This document shows, one piece after another, positions 23,738 through 31,595 of a DNA stretch of 64,000 nucleotides. Source of the stretch: Spirosoma sp. KUDC1026 (GTDB lineage Bacteria > Bacteroidota > Bacteroidia > Cytophagales > Spirosomataceae); NCBI RefSeq assembly GCF_013375035.1, contig NZ_CP056032.1:3018001-3082000 (forward strand), in the 5' to 3' direction. The notes beneath the pieces are model-generated. The model was not told where the DNA came from, ran no database searches, and was given only the letters and a program-made list of their open reading frames with translations. Every line of letters begins with the position of its first letter. Within the stretch, counting starts at the first letter, position 1. The position numbers and the translations under genes are program-made.

Positions 23738-24940
23738 AGATCGTTTTTTCATCTCTTTACTTTGCTCGAGTTCGGCAATGACCCGGCGCTCATCAGGCCG
23801 GGAGTAGACTTCCAGTCCTTTATCAGTTAGTCGACCCAGAAGGACTTTAACGGCATCGGTGCTCAGGTGAATTGTGTTGAAGCACCAGTCCGTGAAGGTT
23901 TTACGGCCAATTTTACTCGATACCTTCTTCTTGAGCTTGAGTTCTGCACCGACAACCTTCAGCCAAACGTTGAACTTGGTCAGAGAAGTAAGGGGAAGTT
24001 TTTCCCAACCTCCGTATTTGTCGATGATCGTTTTTACTTCGTCAAATACAGGAACGGCGGTTTTTACCTCGGTCTTGATCCGATCCTTAATCAGCCAGGG
24101 TTTACCGTCAAGCCCCTGCCGGACGGCGGTTTTATACTGCTTGACGAAATCCTCTAAATCACCGTAGTGAAAGCCCGATCGGCACAAAATGACCAGGATA
24201 TCAGCGGCCATTTGTACGTGCTCGTTTTCGAATGGATGGGTGCGTAGTTTCTCGAACTCTTCGTTCGTCAGAAAGGTGGGATCATCGTATTTGACACCTT
24301 TCACGCGCAGGCCGGCCAGGGGGTTATTGTCCACAATCTTGTTGAGCTTCGCCCATTTTAGCATGTTGCTGATGGTCTGGGAATGTTTGGCTACGTAGCT
24401 GTCGGCATGGCCGCGTTTCTTCATCCACTGTCGGTACCGCTTCAACCAGACCAGGTCGAAATCTTCGACGAGTACGTCCAGGGCTTTCTCGCTCGCCAGA
24501 AAATCGATGAGCTTCTTCCGGACGTTGTCATACACTGTCAGGCTATTTTCGGTTAGATCGCGCTCCTGATCGGCTCGACTATCTTTCATGTACAGATCGA
24601 AGGCGATCGCCAGGGTGACGCTGGATGCTCCACTGAGATAAAGCCGTTTGATTTTGGCGGCCGTAATTTTTTCCTTCTTCCTGAAAAGATCGTTGAATAT
24701 TGCCCGGAGCTGGGTGCGAAGGATATCCAACTGGTCGTTTTTGAAAAACGCCTGTGGATCATTGCTGCTGATCTGCTGGCCATCCCAGTGATCGTGGTAA
24801 ATCAGAAGACCTGTACTGCCAATTTCAGCTCTCTCGCCCGCGATGCTGATCCGACAATACAGTTTTGATTTACCGGCAATGTTACTCTTGTGTCTCCAGA
24901 AGGAGATTTCCATGGACTTAATGTTCATGTGTAAACTCAT
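23732..24940 (-). CDS. Tyrosine recombinase/phage-type integrase, divergent active site
   Basis: The 402-aa protein has the Bacteroidetes integrase layout: an arm-binding N-terminal domain (about 8-90), a SAM-like core-binding domain (about 105-215) and a catalytic domain. The C-terminal tyrosine region LGRLTDKGLEVYSRPDERRV and the GRKTFTDWC box are recognisable. At the first catalytic box the usual TGLRYSDL is SGFHYGDL, with His in place of the conserved Arg, and the H-x-x-R box reads K-I-G-R. It may be an atypical subfamily or inactive. It points toward the cassette and away from the tRNA-Ser gene. Confidence 0.85.
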   Translation of the reverse strand: MSLHMNIKSMEISFWRHKSNIAGKSKLYCRISIAGERAEIGSTGLLIYHDHWDGQQISSNDPQAFFKNDQLDILRTQLRAIFNDLFRKKEKITAAKIKRLYLSGASSVTLAIAFDLYMKDSRADQERDLTENSLTVYDNVRKKLIDFLASEKALDVLVEDFDLVWLKRYRQWMKKRGHADSYVAKHSQTISNMLKWAKLNKIVDNNPLAGLRVKGVKYDDPTFLTNEEFEKLRTHPFENEHVQMAADILVILCRSGFHYGDLEDFVKQYKTAVRQGLDGKPWLIKDRIKTEVKTAVPVFDEVKTIIDKYGGWEKLPLTSLTKFNVWLKVVGAELKLKKKVSSKIGRKTFTDWCFNTIHLSTDAVKVLLGRLTDKGLEVYSRPDERRVIAELEQSKEMKKRSK

Positions 24941-25053
24941 GTTTGGTGAGCTTGCAGTGCCTTTAATGAGATTTTAATGTTTGCGCAAAAAATGTATATA
25001 CAATAGACGATAGTGTTTACATATGAAGAAATAGGTAAACGGTGACATATAGG

Positions 25054-25113
25054 CTTGCCGCCAGGTGCATTACCTTGCCACCGGTGTTACTGCCCTGCCA
25101 CCAGTATTGCCAT
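25054..25113. repeat. Three imperfect 20-bp tandem repeats
   Basis: CTTGCCGCCAGGTGCATTAC, CTTGCCACCGGTGTTACTGC and CCTGCCACCAGTATTGCC(AT) begin at 25054, 25074 and 25094. They lie between the integrase start and the tRNA gene. Their place fits arm-type binding sites for the recombinase, but this is inference. Confidence 0.6.
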
Positions 25114-25152
25114 AAATCAGTCGAAAGTGTGGGTTTATGGACCATAAAGGGC

Positions 25153-25175
25153 AAAAAAAAAGCCCGAAACGGGCT
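25153..25175 (-). terminator. Terminator downstream of tRNA-Ser
   Basis: On the minus strand AGCCCGTTTCGGGCT forms a short GC stem followed by a run of nine T, about 50 bp past the tRNA 3' end. Confidence 0.85.
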
Positions 25176-25223
25176 ACGTATCGGGCACTCCTTGGTAAAA
25201 TCAGCTATTTATCTAGCTCTTTG

Positions 25224-25308
25224 CAGAGAGAGAGGGATTCGAACCCCCGGACCTATTACAGTCAGTGGTTTTCAAGACCACCGCAATCGACCACTCTGCC
25301 ATCTCTCT
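25224..25308 (-). tRNA. tRNA-Ser (anticodon TGA)
   Basis: On the minus strand the 85-nt sequence folds as a class II tRNA. The acceptor stem is AGAGAGA/TCTCTCT with discriminator G. The anticodon stem-loop is GTGGT-CTTGAAA-ACCAC with TGA at the centre. A long variable arm (GAC...GTC) and a T-arm with TTCGAAT complete it. CCA is not encoded. The 3' end faces the island side, as for a gene used as an integration site. Confidence 0.93.
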
Positions 25309-25530
25309 TTGTGGGTGCAAATATACAGACAAATCCAGCTTTGTCAAGCCTGGCGGCCTTTTTTAAACAAAAACTGTTGTTTCGGGGATATTCAAAGAGT
25401 GAAAGGCCAGGTTGCGGATGCGATGACTAAGCGGGTTCTACTCCTTACTCCTTGTAGCAGCAGTCCATTACACTGGTAAATCACTCTTTCGCTCTTTCAT
25501 CGCGCCGGTGACCCGGCATTCCGCTAAGCC

Positions 25531-27630
25531 ATGGCTACTTTTTCAACTCCCGAAACCAACCGCGACCTGGGTTTATTGCCCGAGGAGTTTGAGCGGATTG
25601 AACAGATCCTCGGCCGCCAGCCGAACCCGACCGAACAGAAAATCTTTTCGGCGGTGTGGTCGCAGGACCGTTCCAATAAGAAATTCAGCTTCTGGATAAA
25701 CCAGCTTCCCCGCGATTCAGACCGAATGCTGGTCGACGGAGAAAACGCTGGTCTGATTGATATTGGCGACGGTCTGGCAGCCGCCATTAACATCGGATCA
25801 CGCAATCAGCCATCGAGTAGGGACGTCGTTGGGAATCGTGAGGTGGGTGGCCAGCCTGTTGCCCGGCTTAACTCGCTCTACGTCGGCGATCTGGAGCAGG
25901 ACGAAACGCGGGCACTCCTGCGGGATGTAATGAAAGGTGCCGGCACGGCTTCAGGAAACCCAGTCATGGGGGGCGAAATCTTTTTTGATACGTCATACAA
26001 CCGGAATTCTCTCACCAGTGTCTTCTCCGCGAGCATTGTAGAAGTGAGCAAAGTTGCCAAGGCGAAAGCATTTGGCGCGGGGAGTCCGGTGTTCATCATT
26101 GGCTCGGCAACGGCGGAGGGGCTGCCGAACGAAACCACCCACGAAATCAGAACTACGGATCACGCCATCGGGATTCAAACCATCGGTGCTGCCGGCCTGA
26201 TTGGTGCCATTGCCGAACTGAGTGCGAAAAGTGAGCACGGTATAACCATCAACCTCGACAACGTACCAACTCTACCATCCGGCAGTACACCCGTCGAAAT
26301 TTTGCTATCCGAGTTGCGGGGGCAACTGCTGGTCGTCGTTGAAAAAGGAAACGAGGCCGCCGTTCAGGGCATTGCCGATACATGGAATCTGACCTGCGCA
26401 CAGCTTGGCGAGGTGGCAGATTCAGGCGAAACGGGTACGGCTAGCCTGCTGGTTTACCACCACGGGGAACGGGTTGCCGACGTACCGACCCAGGAGTTAG
26501 TAAAGGGCGGTAGCGTTCCGCAGGATCAGCAGGAGTACCGCGAGCCAGCGTACATCGCCGAATACGCTACATTCGACATTGAGGACGTCGACGATCTGAA
26601 ACTGGATGAAGTCAAAGAGGTGGCTAAACACCTGCTGGCTCATCCGAACATCAGCGCCCGGCAATGGCTTCATGGGCAGTACAGTTCGGTGGGAAATAGC
26701 ACCTACGCGCGTTCGGACGCGGCAATAGTGCGGGTTCAGGAAGCCGCGACGGAGGTGGCAGGAGCGTCCGCTACCGAGACATCTATTGTCCTTACGGTCA
26801 ACGGGAACAGCCGTTACGTTTACGCCAGTCCGCGTCAGGGTACGATGATTGCCCTGGTCGAAGCCGCACGGAATATCGTCTGCTCGGGGGGTGATCCGCT
26901 GGCCGTGACGAGCCAACTGACTTTTGGCAGCCCTGACGTACCGGAAGAATACTGGCAGTTTGTGGAAGCCGTGCAGGGCCTGGGTGAAGCCTGTCGCCGG
27001 TTCAGTACCCCGGCAACGGGTAGCACCGTGAGTTTCTCCAGCGACAGTTCAAGGTTCCCGACGGCAACGATCGGGATGCTGGGATTGATGGAAGATCCTG
27101 GTCACCGGATGACGCTCAGCTTTAAAAACGAAGGCGACCGGATCTATCTGATCGGCCCTACTACAGACGACATTGCTTCATCAGAATACCTGTATTCGTA
27201 CCGGGACGTTAAAGCATCGCCTACGCCTTTCTTCGATTTTCAGACCGAGTGGCGGGTACAGGAGGGCATCCGTACCATGATCCGTAACGGCTGGATTCAG
27301 TCGGCGCACGACGTATCCGGCGGTGGGCTGTTTGTTACGCTGGCCGAGTCGGCGATGGCAGGGGAGAAAGGGTTTGCCATTGAAAGTAACGAGCGCTACC
27401 GGATGGACGCGTTTCTTTTTGGCGAAGGCCAGAGCCGGGTTGTGGTCACTGTATCGCCCGAGCATTTCCACCATGTCGAAGCGTATCTGGATGAGGGTTA
27501 CAACGTATTCACGCGCCTGGGCAGCGTAACGGCGGCCGACTTTGTGGTCGATGAGACTGTGATTATGACCTCCGCCGAGGCCCGCGAGCTGTACGACAAT
27601 ACGTTGGAGAAACGAATGAAAACTGATTAA
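25531..27630 (+). CDS. PurL-like protein (FGAM synthase II homologue) lacking catalytic signatures
   Basis: The 699-aa protein follows the two-half PurL layout: GLLPEEFERIEQILGRQPNPTE at the start, GENAGLIDIGDGLA (about 70-83), VARLNSLYVG, GNPVMGGEIFFD, and in the second half NSRYVYASPRQGTMIALVEAARNIVCSGGDPLAVT. PurL normally uses SEHCSYK and ESHNHPSA boxes for ATP and catalysis. Here the equivalents are SQDRSNK (44-50) and GSRNQPSS (89-96), so the catalytic His residues are gone. It probably is a degenerate paralogue with a structural or regulatory role. No other purine gene is near. Confidence 0.8.
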   Translation: MATFSTPETNRDLGLLPEEFERIEQILGRQPNPTEQKIFSAVWSQDRSNKKFSFWINQLPRDSDRMLVDGENAGLIDIGDGLAAAINIGSRNQPSSRDVVGNREVGGQPVARLNSLYVGDLEQDETRALLRDVMKGAGTASGNPVMGGEIFFDTSYNRNSLTSVFSASIVEVSKVAKAKAFGAGSPVFIIGSATAEGLPNETTHEIRTTDHAIGIQTIGAAGLIGAIAELSAKSEHGITINLDNVPTLPSGSTPVEILLSELRGQLLVVVEKGNEAAVQGIADTWNLTCAQLGEVADSGETGTASLLVYHHGERVADVPTQELVKGGSVPQDQQEYREPAYIAEYATFDIEDVDDLKLDEVKEVAKHLLAHPNISARQWLHGQYSSVGNSTYARSDAAIVRVQEAATEVAGASATETSIVLTVNGNSRYVYASPRQGTMIALVEAARNIVCSGGDPLAVTSQLTFGSPDVPEEYWQFVEAVQGLGEACRRFSTPATGSTVSFSSDSSRFPTATIGMLGLMEDPGHRMTLSFKNEGDRIYLIGPTTDDIASSEYLYSYRDVKASPTPFFDFQTEWRVQEGIRTMIRNGWIQSAHDVSGGGLFVTLAESAMAGEKGFAIESNERYRMDAFLFGEGQSRVVVTVSPEHFHHVEAYLDEGYNVFTRLGSVTAADFVVDETVIMTSAEARELYDNTLEKRMKTD

Positions 27631-27655
27631 GTGATTAGCTTTGGATGTTATTTCA

Positions 27656-27685
27656 GTCATCCCGCCTTCGGTCGGGATGGCAAAA
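27656..27685. repeat. Short dispersed palindrome, copy 1
   Basis: GTCATCCCGCC-TTCGG-TCGGGATGGCAAAA forms a hairpin in the gap between the PurL-like and inositol-phosphatase genes. It matches the copy at 28565-28594 at 25 of 30 bases. Confidence 0.6.
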
Positions 27686-27704
27686 CACCAGTCGCTTTTG
27701 ACCT

Positions 27705-28502
27705 ATGACGCATGACTTAGCCGCTCTGACCGGCGAAATAAACACCATTGCCCGGCAGGCGGGCGCGTTCCTGCTGCAGGAGCGTAGCCGGTTCCAGCGG
27801 GAATCGATTGAGTACAAGGGCCTGAATAACCTGGTTTCGTACGTCGACAAGGAAACCGAAAAACAGCTGGTTGAGCAACTGGGCAAACTGCTGCCCGAAG
27901 CTGGTTTTATCACCGAAGAAGGGACAACCGGCCAGGAAGCAGATCCATCCGCATTAAACTGGATTATTGACCCGCTCGACGGCACGGCCAACTTCATCCA
28001 CAACCTGCCAGTATTCTCGGTGAGTATCGGATTGGCGCAGGGAAAAACGACCATCGCCGGGGTTATCTACGACCCCAACCGCGACGAATGTTTTTCGGCC
28101 TGGCAGGGTGGGGGCGCGTACTGCAACGACAGCCGTATTTCGGTATCACCCGCTCTGACGCTGGGCGAAAGTCTGGTCGCGACAGGATTTCCCTACTACA
28201 AGTTCGAGCAGATGCAGCCGTACCTGTCCATTCTGGAGTCGCTGATGCAGCAGACACACGGCCTGCGCCGGATGGGGTCGGCGGCTATCGATCTGGCCTA
28301 CGTAGCGAGTGGCCGTTTTGACGCCTTTTACGAGTACAATCTTAACTCCTGGGACATGGCGGCCGGGGTGTTGCTGGTGCAGGAAGCGGGCGGTGTAGTC
28401 ACGGATTTCAGCGGTGGTGATACGTTCCTCTTTGGTGGCGATGTGGTTGCCGGTTGTGGCGTGCACCCGGAATTGATGAAGGTCATTCAAACGTACTGGT
28501 GA
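27705..28502 (+). CDS. Inositol monophosphatase-family phosphatase
   Basis: The 265-aa protein carries the family's metal-binding motifs: E71-E72 (FITEEGT), D89-P-L-D92-G-T94 (NWIIDPLDGTANF) and D217 (NSWDMAAGVLLVQEAGG). These residues bind Mg2+ for hydrolysis of inositol phosphates or related sugar phosphates such as PAP or FBP. Length and layout are normal. Which substrate it prefers is not visible. It follows the PurL-like gene by 74 bp on the same strand. Confidence 0.92.
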   Translation: MTHDLAALTGEINTIARQAGAFLLQERSRFQRESIEYKGLNNLVSYVDKETEKQLVEQLGKLLPEAGFITEEGTTGQEADPSALNWIIDPLDGTANFIHNLPVFSVSIGLAQGKTTIAGVIYDPNRDECFSAWQGGGAYCNDSRISVSPALTLGESLVATGFPYYKFEQMQPYLSILESLMQQTHGLRRMGSAAIDLAYVASGRFDAFYEYNLNSWDMAAGVLLVQEAGGVVTDFSGGDTFLFGGDVVAGCGVHPELMKVIQTYW

Positions 28503-28564
28503 GCGTAGCCTTAGTTAATACATAAAGCTACCTGCCTTTCTAAAAAAGAAATCAAAAGGATTTT

Positions 28565-28594
28565 GTCATCCGTCCTTTGGTTGGGATGACAAAA
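28565..28594. repeat. Short dispersed palindrome, copy 2
   Basis: GTCATCCGTCC-TTTGG-TTGGGATGACAAAA pairs its ends (TTTTGTCATCC with GGATGACAAAA). It sits in the next intergenic gap after copy 1, about 900 bp away. Confidence 0.6.
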
Positions 28595-28620
28595 AATACC
28601 ATACTCTTAAACCGTTTCAC

Positions 28621-29157
28621 ATGCAGGATCTGGAAACGCTGCGCTACCCTATCGGGCAGTTCGATTACGGAAAAACGGTTGAGCCGGACGAGACCCGACA
28701 GGCATTGGAAGCGATTGCCGCGCTGCCGCACAAGCTGACGGCACTGGTCGGCAAGTGGGGTGATGATCAGCTTGATACGCCCTACCGACCCGAGGGCTGG
28801 ACGGCGCGTCAACTGGTTCACCATGTAGCCGACAGCCACATAAACGCCTATGTCCGCACTAAGCTGATGCTGACGGAGGATAACCCAACCATCAAGCCGT
28901 ATGAAGAAGGAGAATGGGCGAAACTGCCCGACTCGACGCTTGACGTAGCGACCTCGCTGGTGATCCTGAGCAACCTGCATGCGCGCTGGGTAACGATTCT
29001 GGCGTCGCTCACCAACGAGCAACTGCGTCGAACGTATTACCACCCCGGTATGCAGAAAACCTTCTTGGTAAGCGAAGTGATGAACCTGTATGCCTGGCAT
29101 GGCGAGCACCACTACCAGCACGTTTACCGGCTGGCCGAGCGCAGCGGCTGGTTATAG
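28621..29157 (+). CDS. YfiT/DinB-family putative metal-dependent hydrolase (thiol-transferase type)
   Basis: The 178-aa protein matches the YfiT family well: LRYPIGQFDYG at the start, LDTPYRPEGWTARQLVHHVADSHINAYVR, then LTEDNPTIKPYEE and YAWHGEHHYQHVYRL near the end. Histidines in the VHHVADSH and WHGEHHYQH boxes are the expected metal ligands of this four-helix DinB-like fold. Related proteins in low-GC Gram-positives act as bacillithiol transferases; the thiol used here is unknown. Confidence 0.88.
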   Translation: MQDLETLRYPIGQFDYGKTVEPDETRQALEAIAALPHKLTALVGKWGDDQLDTPYRPEGWTARQLVHHVADSHINAYVRTKLMLTEDNPTIKPYEEGEWAKLPDSTLDVATSLVILSNLHARWVTILASLTNEQLRRTYYHPGMQKTFLVSEVMNLYAWHGEHHYQHVYRLAERSGWL

Positions 29158-29218
29158 GCTGAAAGGAAACTGATCGGCGAAGCAAGGTGTTAACCGGGTA
29201 GACAAAGGGCGAGTACCT

Positions 29219-29383
29219 ATGCAGGAAGCATTGATTGCACTGATTTTTCTGGTGGCGGCCACGTATCTGGGCGTCCGCGCTTACCGTAGCTTTTTCTCGA
29301 AAAACGAAGGGGGCTGCGGTAAAGGCTGCGGTTGTGTTACCGACTCGAAAAGAACGGTAATAACAGCGAGCGAAAAACCATAA
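29219..29383 (+). CDS. FeoB-associated-type Cys-rich small membrane protein
   Basis: The 54-aa protein has one N-terminal membrane helix (EALIALIFLVAATYLGV), a basic-aromatic patch (RAYRSFF) and a cysteine cluster GGCGKGCGCV. This matches the FeoB-associated Cys-rich family, often found next to the ferrous iron transporter FeoB. No feoB is seen in this window, so the link is by family resemblance only. Confidence 0.75.
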   Translation: MQEALIALIFLVAATYLGVRAYRSFFSKNEGGCGKGCGCVTDSKRTVITASEKP

Positions 29384-29427
29384 AATTAGACCTGTAACAT
29401 TTTAAAAGTCCGGTAGTTGTTGAGGAA

Positions 29428-30813
29428 ATGAACCCTCGATTCGCTACCGGATTTTTACTTATACTTACCTTGGTGCTGGCCAGTGGTGGCTGCCAGCGTG
29501 TCAGACCCAAAGCGCCTTATGTACAGGACTTTGACCCGGCCATTAAAGATCCTGTGTCCTTCGTGTCCGGGCAGGTTACGTTCAGCATTCCGGCGCTGGA
29601 GCGTAAGATAAACCAGTCGTTGAGCACTACGCTGGTATCAGAAGAAGCGTTCAAGGGAAAAAAAGGAGAAGCCTGGCACCTGCGCGTTGAACGGACCGGC
29701 CCCGTGCGGATACGGTATTTCCGTCAAAAGGTCTCGTTTTCGGCTCCGCTGCGGGTTTGGTACACCAACCCGATTGGTCTGCGCAAGACACGCCGGAGCC
29801 GGGAGCTGTGCGCTCTTTCGGTCAATTTCGTGAGTCCCCTGGCTGTTGGCTCCGGCTGGCGACTGACCACTAAATCCAGGTTTGAGGAGTATGAGTGGAT
29901 TCACAAACCCAAAGTCCGGATGCTGGGTATCAAGATTGGCGTAACGAAGCTGGCCGATTCGATTCTTGACAAGCGTAAGGCTGATATTGAAGCTGCCATT
30001 GATAACGCCGTTCATGGCGAACTGCGGCTGGACAAAGAAGTAGGCAAAATCTGGAAGGACATTCAGAAACCGCTGCGTATCGGCAAAGCACCCGTCGAGT
30101 TCTGGGTCGTTCCCAAGCCTTTCAGCGTGGCCGTTGCCCCCATTTACGGCAACAAAAAAACGATTACGGTTCCGATCCAGATTGCGCTCCGGGCTGAAAC
30201 CAAGCTGGGTACCAAACCCGAATCTGAGCCCGAACCGCTCCCCCGGCTGTTACGTCATAAAACCCTGCCCGAAGCGTCGCGGCTGCGGGTGCTGGCTTTT
30301 GTGCCGTATGCTGGCATGACAGACGCGCTGAGTCAGGAGGTCAAACAGCGTAAGCTGAACCTGATGAAAGGGGCGGTTACGATCAAAGATGCCTCGGTAT
30401 ACGGCAGCGGCCGCTCACTGATCGTGAAAACCGATGTAGGGGGCGCGGTGAAAGGAACACTTTATTTCCGCGGTCAGCCGGTGTTCGATACGCTGACGAA
30501 CACGCTGCGGGTACGGTACGTCGATTTTGATGTGGACACGAAAGAACGCCTGCTGGCCACCGCCGACTGGCTGTTGCACGATAATATGCGCGACACGTTG
30601 GAGAAATCGCTGGTGATCCCCCTCAGTCAGCAACTGGCCCAGGTACCGGCCAAGATTGAAACGGCTTTTGCGCAGGGTGGAGCCGGTAAAAAAACAATCC
30701 TCGACATTAACGCTTTTCGGATGGTCCCGCAGAAGATTGTGGTCCGACCCGATGGCGTACAGATACTAATCAAAGTCGAATCGAAGGTCGCGGTCGTTGT
30801 CAAGCACCTGTAA
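29428..30813 (+). CDS. DUF4403-family lipoprotein
   Basis: The 461-aa protein has a lipoprotein signal ending ASGGCQ (Cys about residue 22). The body fits DUF4403: VSFVSGQVTFSIPALERKIN near the N-terminus and repeated SMP/BPI-like beta elements (PFSVAVAPIYGNKKTITVPIQIAL). These proteins are periplasmic or outer-membrane-attached with a probable lipid-binding fold; no specific role is known. Its 3' end overlaps the convergent glycosylase gene by 14 bases. Confidence 0.85.
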   Translation: MNPRFATGFLLILTLVLASGGCQRVRPKAPYVQDFDPAIKDPVSFVSGQVTFSIPALERKINQSLSTTLVSEEAFKGKKGEAWHLRVERTGPVRIRYFRQKVSFSAPLRVWYTNPIGLRKTRRSRELCALSVNFVSPLAVGSGWRLTTKSRFEEYEWIHKPKVRMLGIKIGVTKLADSILDKRKADIEAAIDNAVHGELRLDKEVGKIWKDIQKPLRIGKAPVEFWVVPKPFSVAVAPIYGNKKTITVPIQIALRAETKLGTKPESEPEPLPRLLRHKTLPEASRLRVLAFVPYAGMTDALSQEVKQRKLNLMKGAVTIKDASVYGSGRSLIVKTDVGGAVKGTLYFRGQPVFDTLTNTLRVRYVDFDVDTKERLLATADWLLHDNMRDTLEKSLVIPLSQQLAQVPAKIETAFAQGGAGKKTILDINAFRMVPQKIVVRPDGVQILIKVESKVAVVVKHL

Positions 30814-31447
30814 CGGGAGTCGGTTTCCAGCGCCACAGGTACCGACTGGCCGTAGTGCGATAAGGACGCCAGGGCTCGGCGATGGCCAGCAGGGCTTTGT
30901 AAAGCGCCTTACCGGTCAGTCCACTGGTTTCTTCGGGGTAGGCACGAATCATCTTCTGCCGGATGATCAGGTCATCGATGGGTAGTATATCCGGTCGATC
31001 CAGCGTAAACATCAGGAGCATCTCCACCGTCCAGCGGCCAACGCCTTTGATCGGGATCAGGTACTGCACAATTTCCTCGTCGGTCATGGCGCTCAGGTAC
31101 GCCCGGTCCATTGGGTTCTCCAGCGAAAATCCGGCTACGCTCTGGAGATACTTTATTTTCTGAAACGACAGCCCCGCACTACGTAGCTCTTCGGTTGTTT
31201 TCAGCAACAGTAGCTCCGCCTGTGGATCGTTGTCGGGAAACAGGTTCAGAAACCGGGCGAAAATCGCGTCGGCCGCTTTGACCGAAATCTGCTGCGAAAC
31301 GATACTTTCGAGCAGGCCGAGGTAAAGCTCATTAGGGGGTGCCGGCACGGTGAGATCAGGAATACGAATGGTCGGGGTCTCGGCAATAATCTGCGCCAGA
31401 ATGGGGTCCTGACGCAGGTGGGAAAGAATGGGATCGGCGGGTTGCAT
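30800..31447 (-). CDS. DNA-3-methyladenine glycosylase II (AlkA-like, HhH-GPD)
   Basis: From ATG 31447 the protein is 215 aa. It has LYLGLLESIVSQQISVKAAD (about 41-60), the helix-hairpin-helix IPIKGVGRWT (131-140) and the catalytic Asp region LPIDDLIIR (D158/D159). It removes alkylated bases to start base-excision repair. A start 150 bases upstream at 31597 would run across the CorA start and adds residues unlike the family, so the shorter start is chosen. Confidence 0.9.
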   Translation of the reverse strand: MQPADPILSHLRQDPILAQIIAETPTIRIPDLTVPAPPNELYLGLLESIVSQQISVKAADAIFARFLNLFPDNDPQAELLLLKTTEELRSAGLSFQKIKYLQSVAGFSLENPMDRAYLSAMTDEEIVQYLIPIKGVGRWTVEMLLMFTLDRPDILPIDDLIIRQKMIRAYPEETSGLTGKALYKALLAIAEPWRPYRTTASRYLWRWKPTPVTGA

Positions 31448-31595
31448 CGGCTGGTTCGGAATCTCCGGTAAAGATAACGACTGGCATCGCGCCTGGAGGT
31501 AAATTTGTGGTAGGATTAATCGGCTCCACCGACGCGTTTCCGGAACAAACGGACGGCTGGTAGGGTAGTACGTGTACATCATTTGCCGACGCTTC

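Larger units (their letters stand above)
11415..25223. mobile_element. AT-rich accessory island with serine and tyrosine recombinases, riddled with IS elements
   Basis: Between the terminator at 11,413 and the tRNA-Ser gene at 25,224 the native genes are AT-rich and unlike the GC-rich backbone. They include a serine recombinase at the left end and a tyrosine recombinase at the right end. Five IS elements make up about 7.5 kb of the 13.8 kb. Precise island ends are not proven: I found no second copy of the tRNA 3' end on the left. Confidence 0.65.

Noticed and set aside
25224..25308. tRNA-Ser as proven attachment site
   Set aside because: I found no duplicate of the tRNA 3' end at the left edge of the island, so integration there is only suspected.
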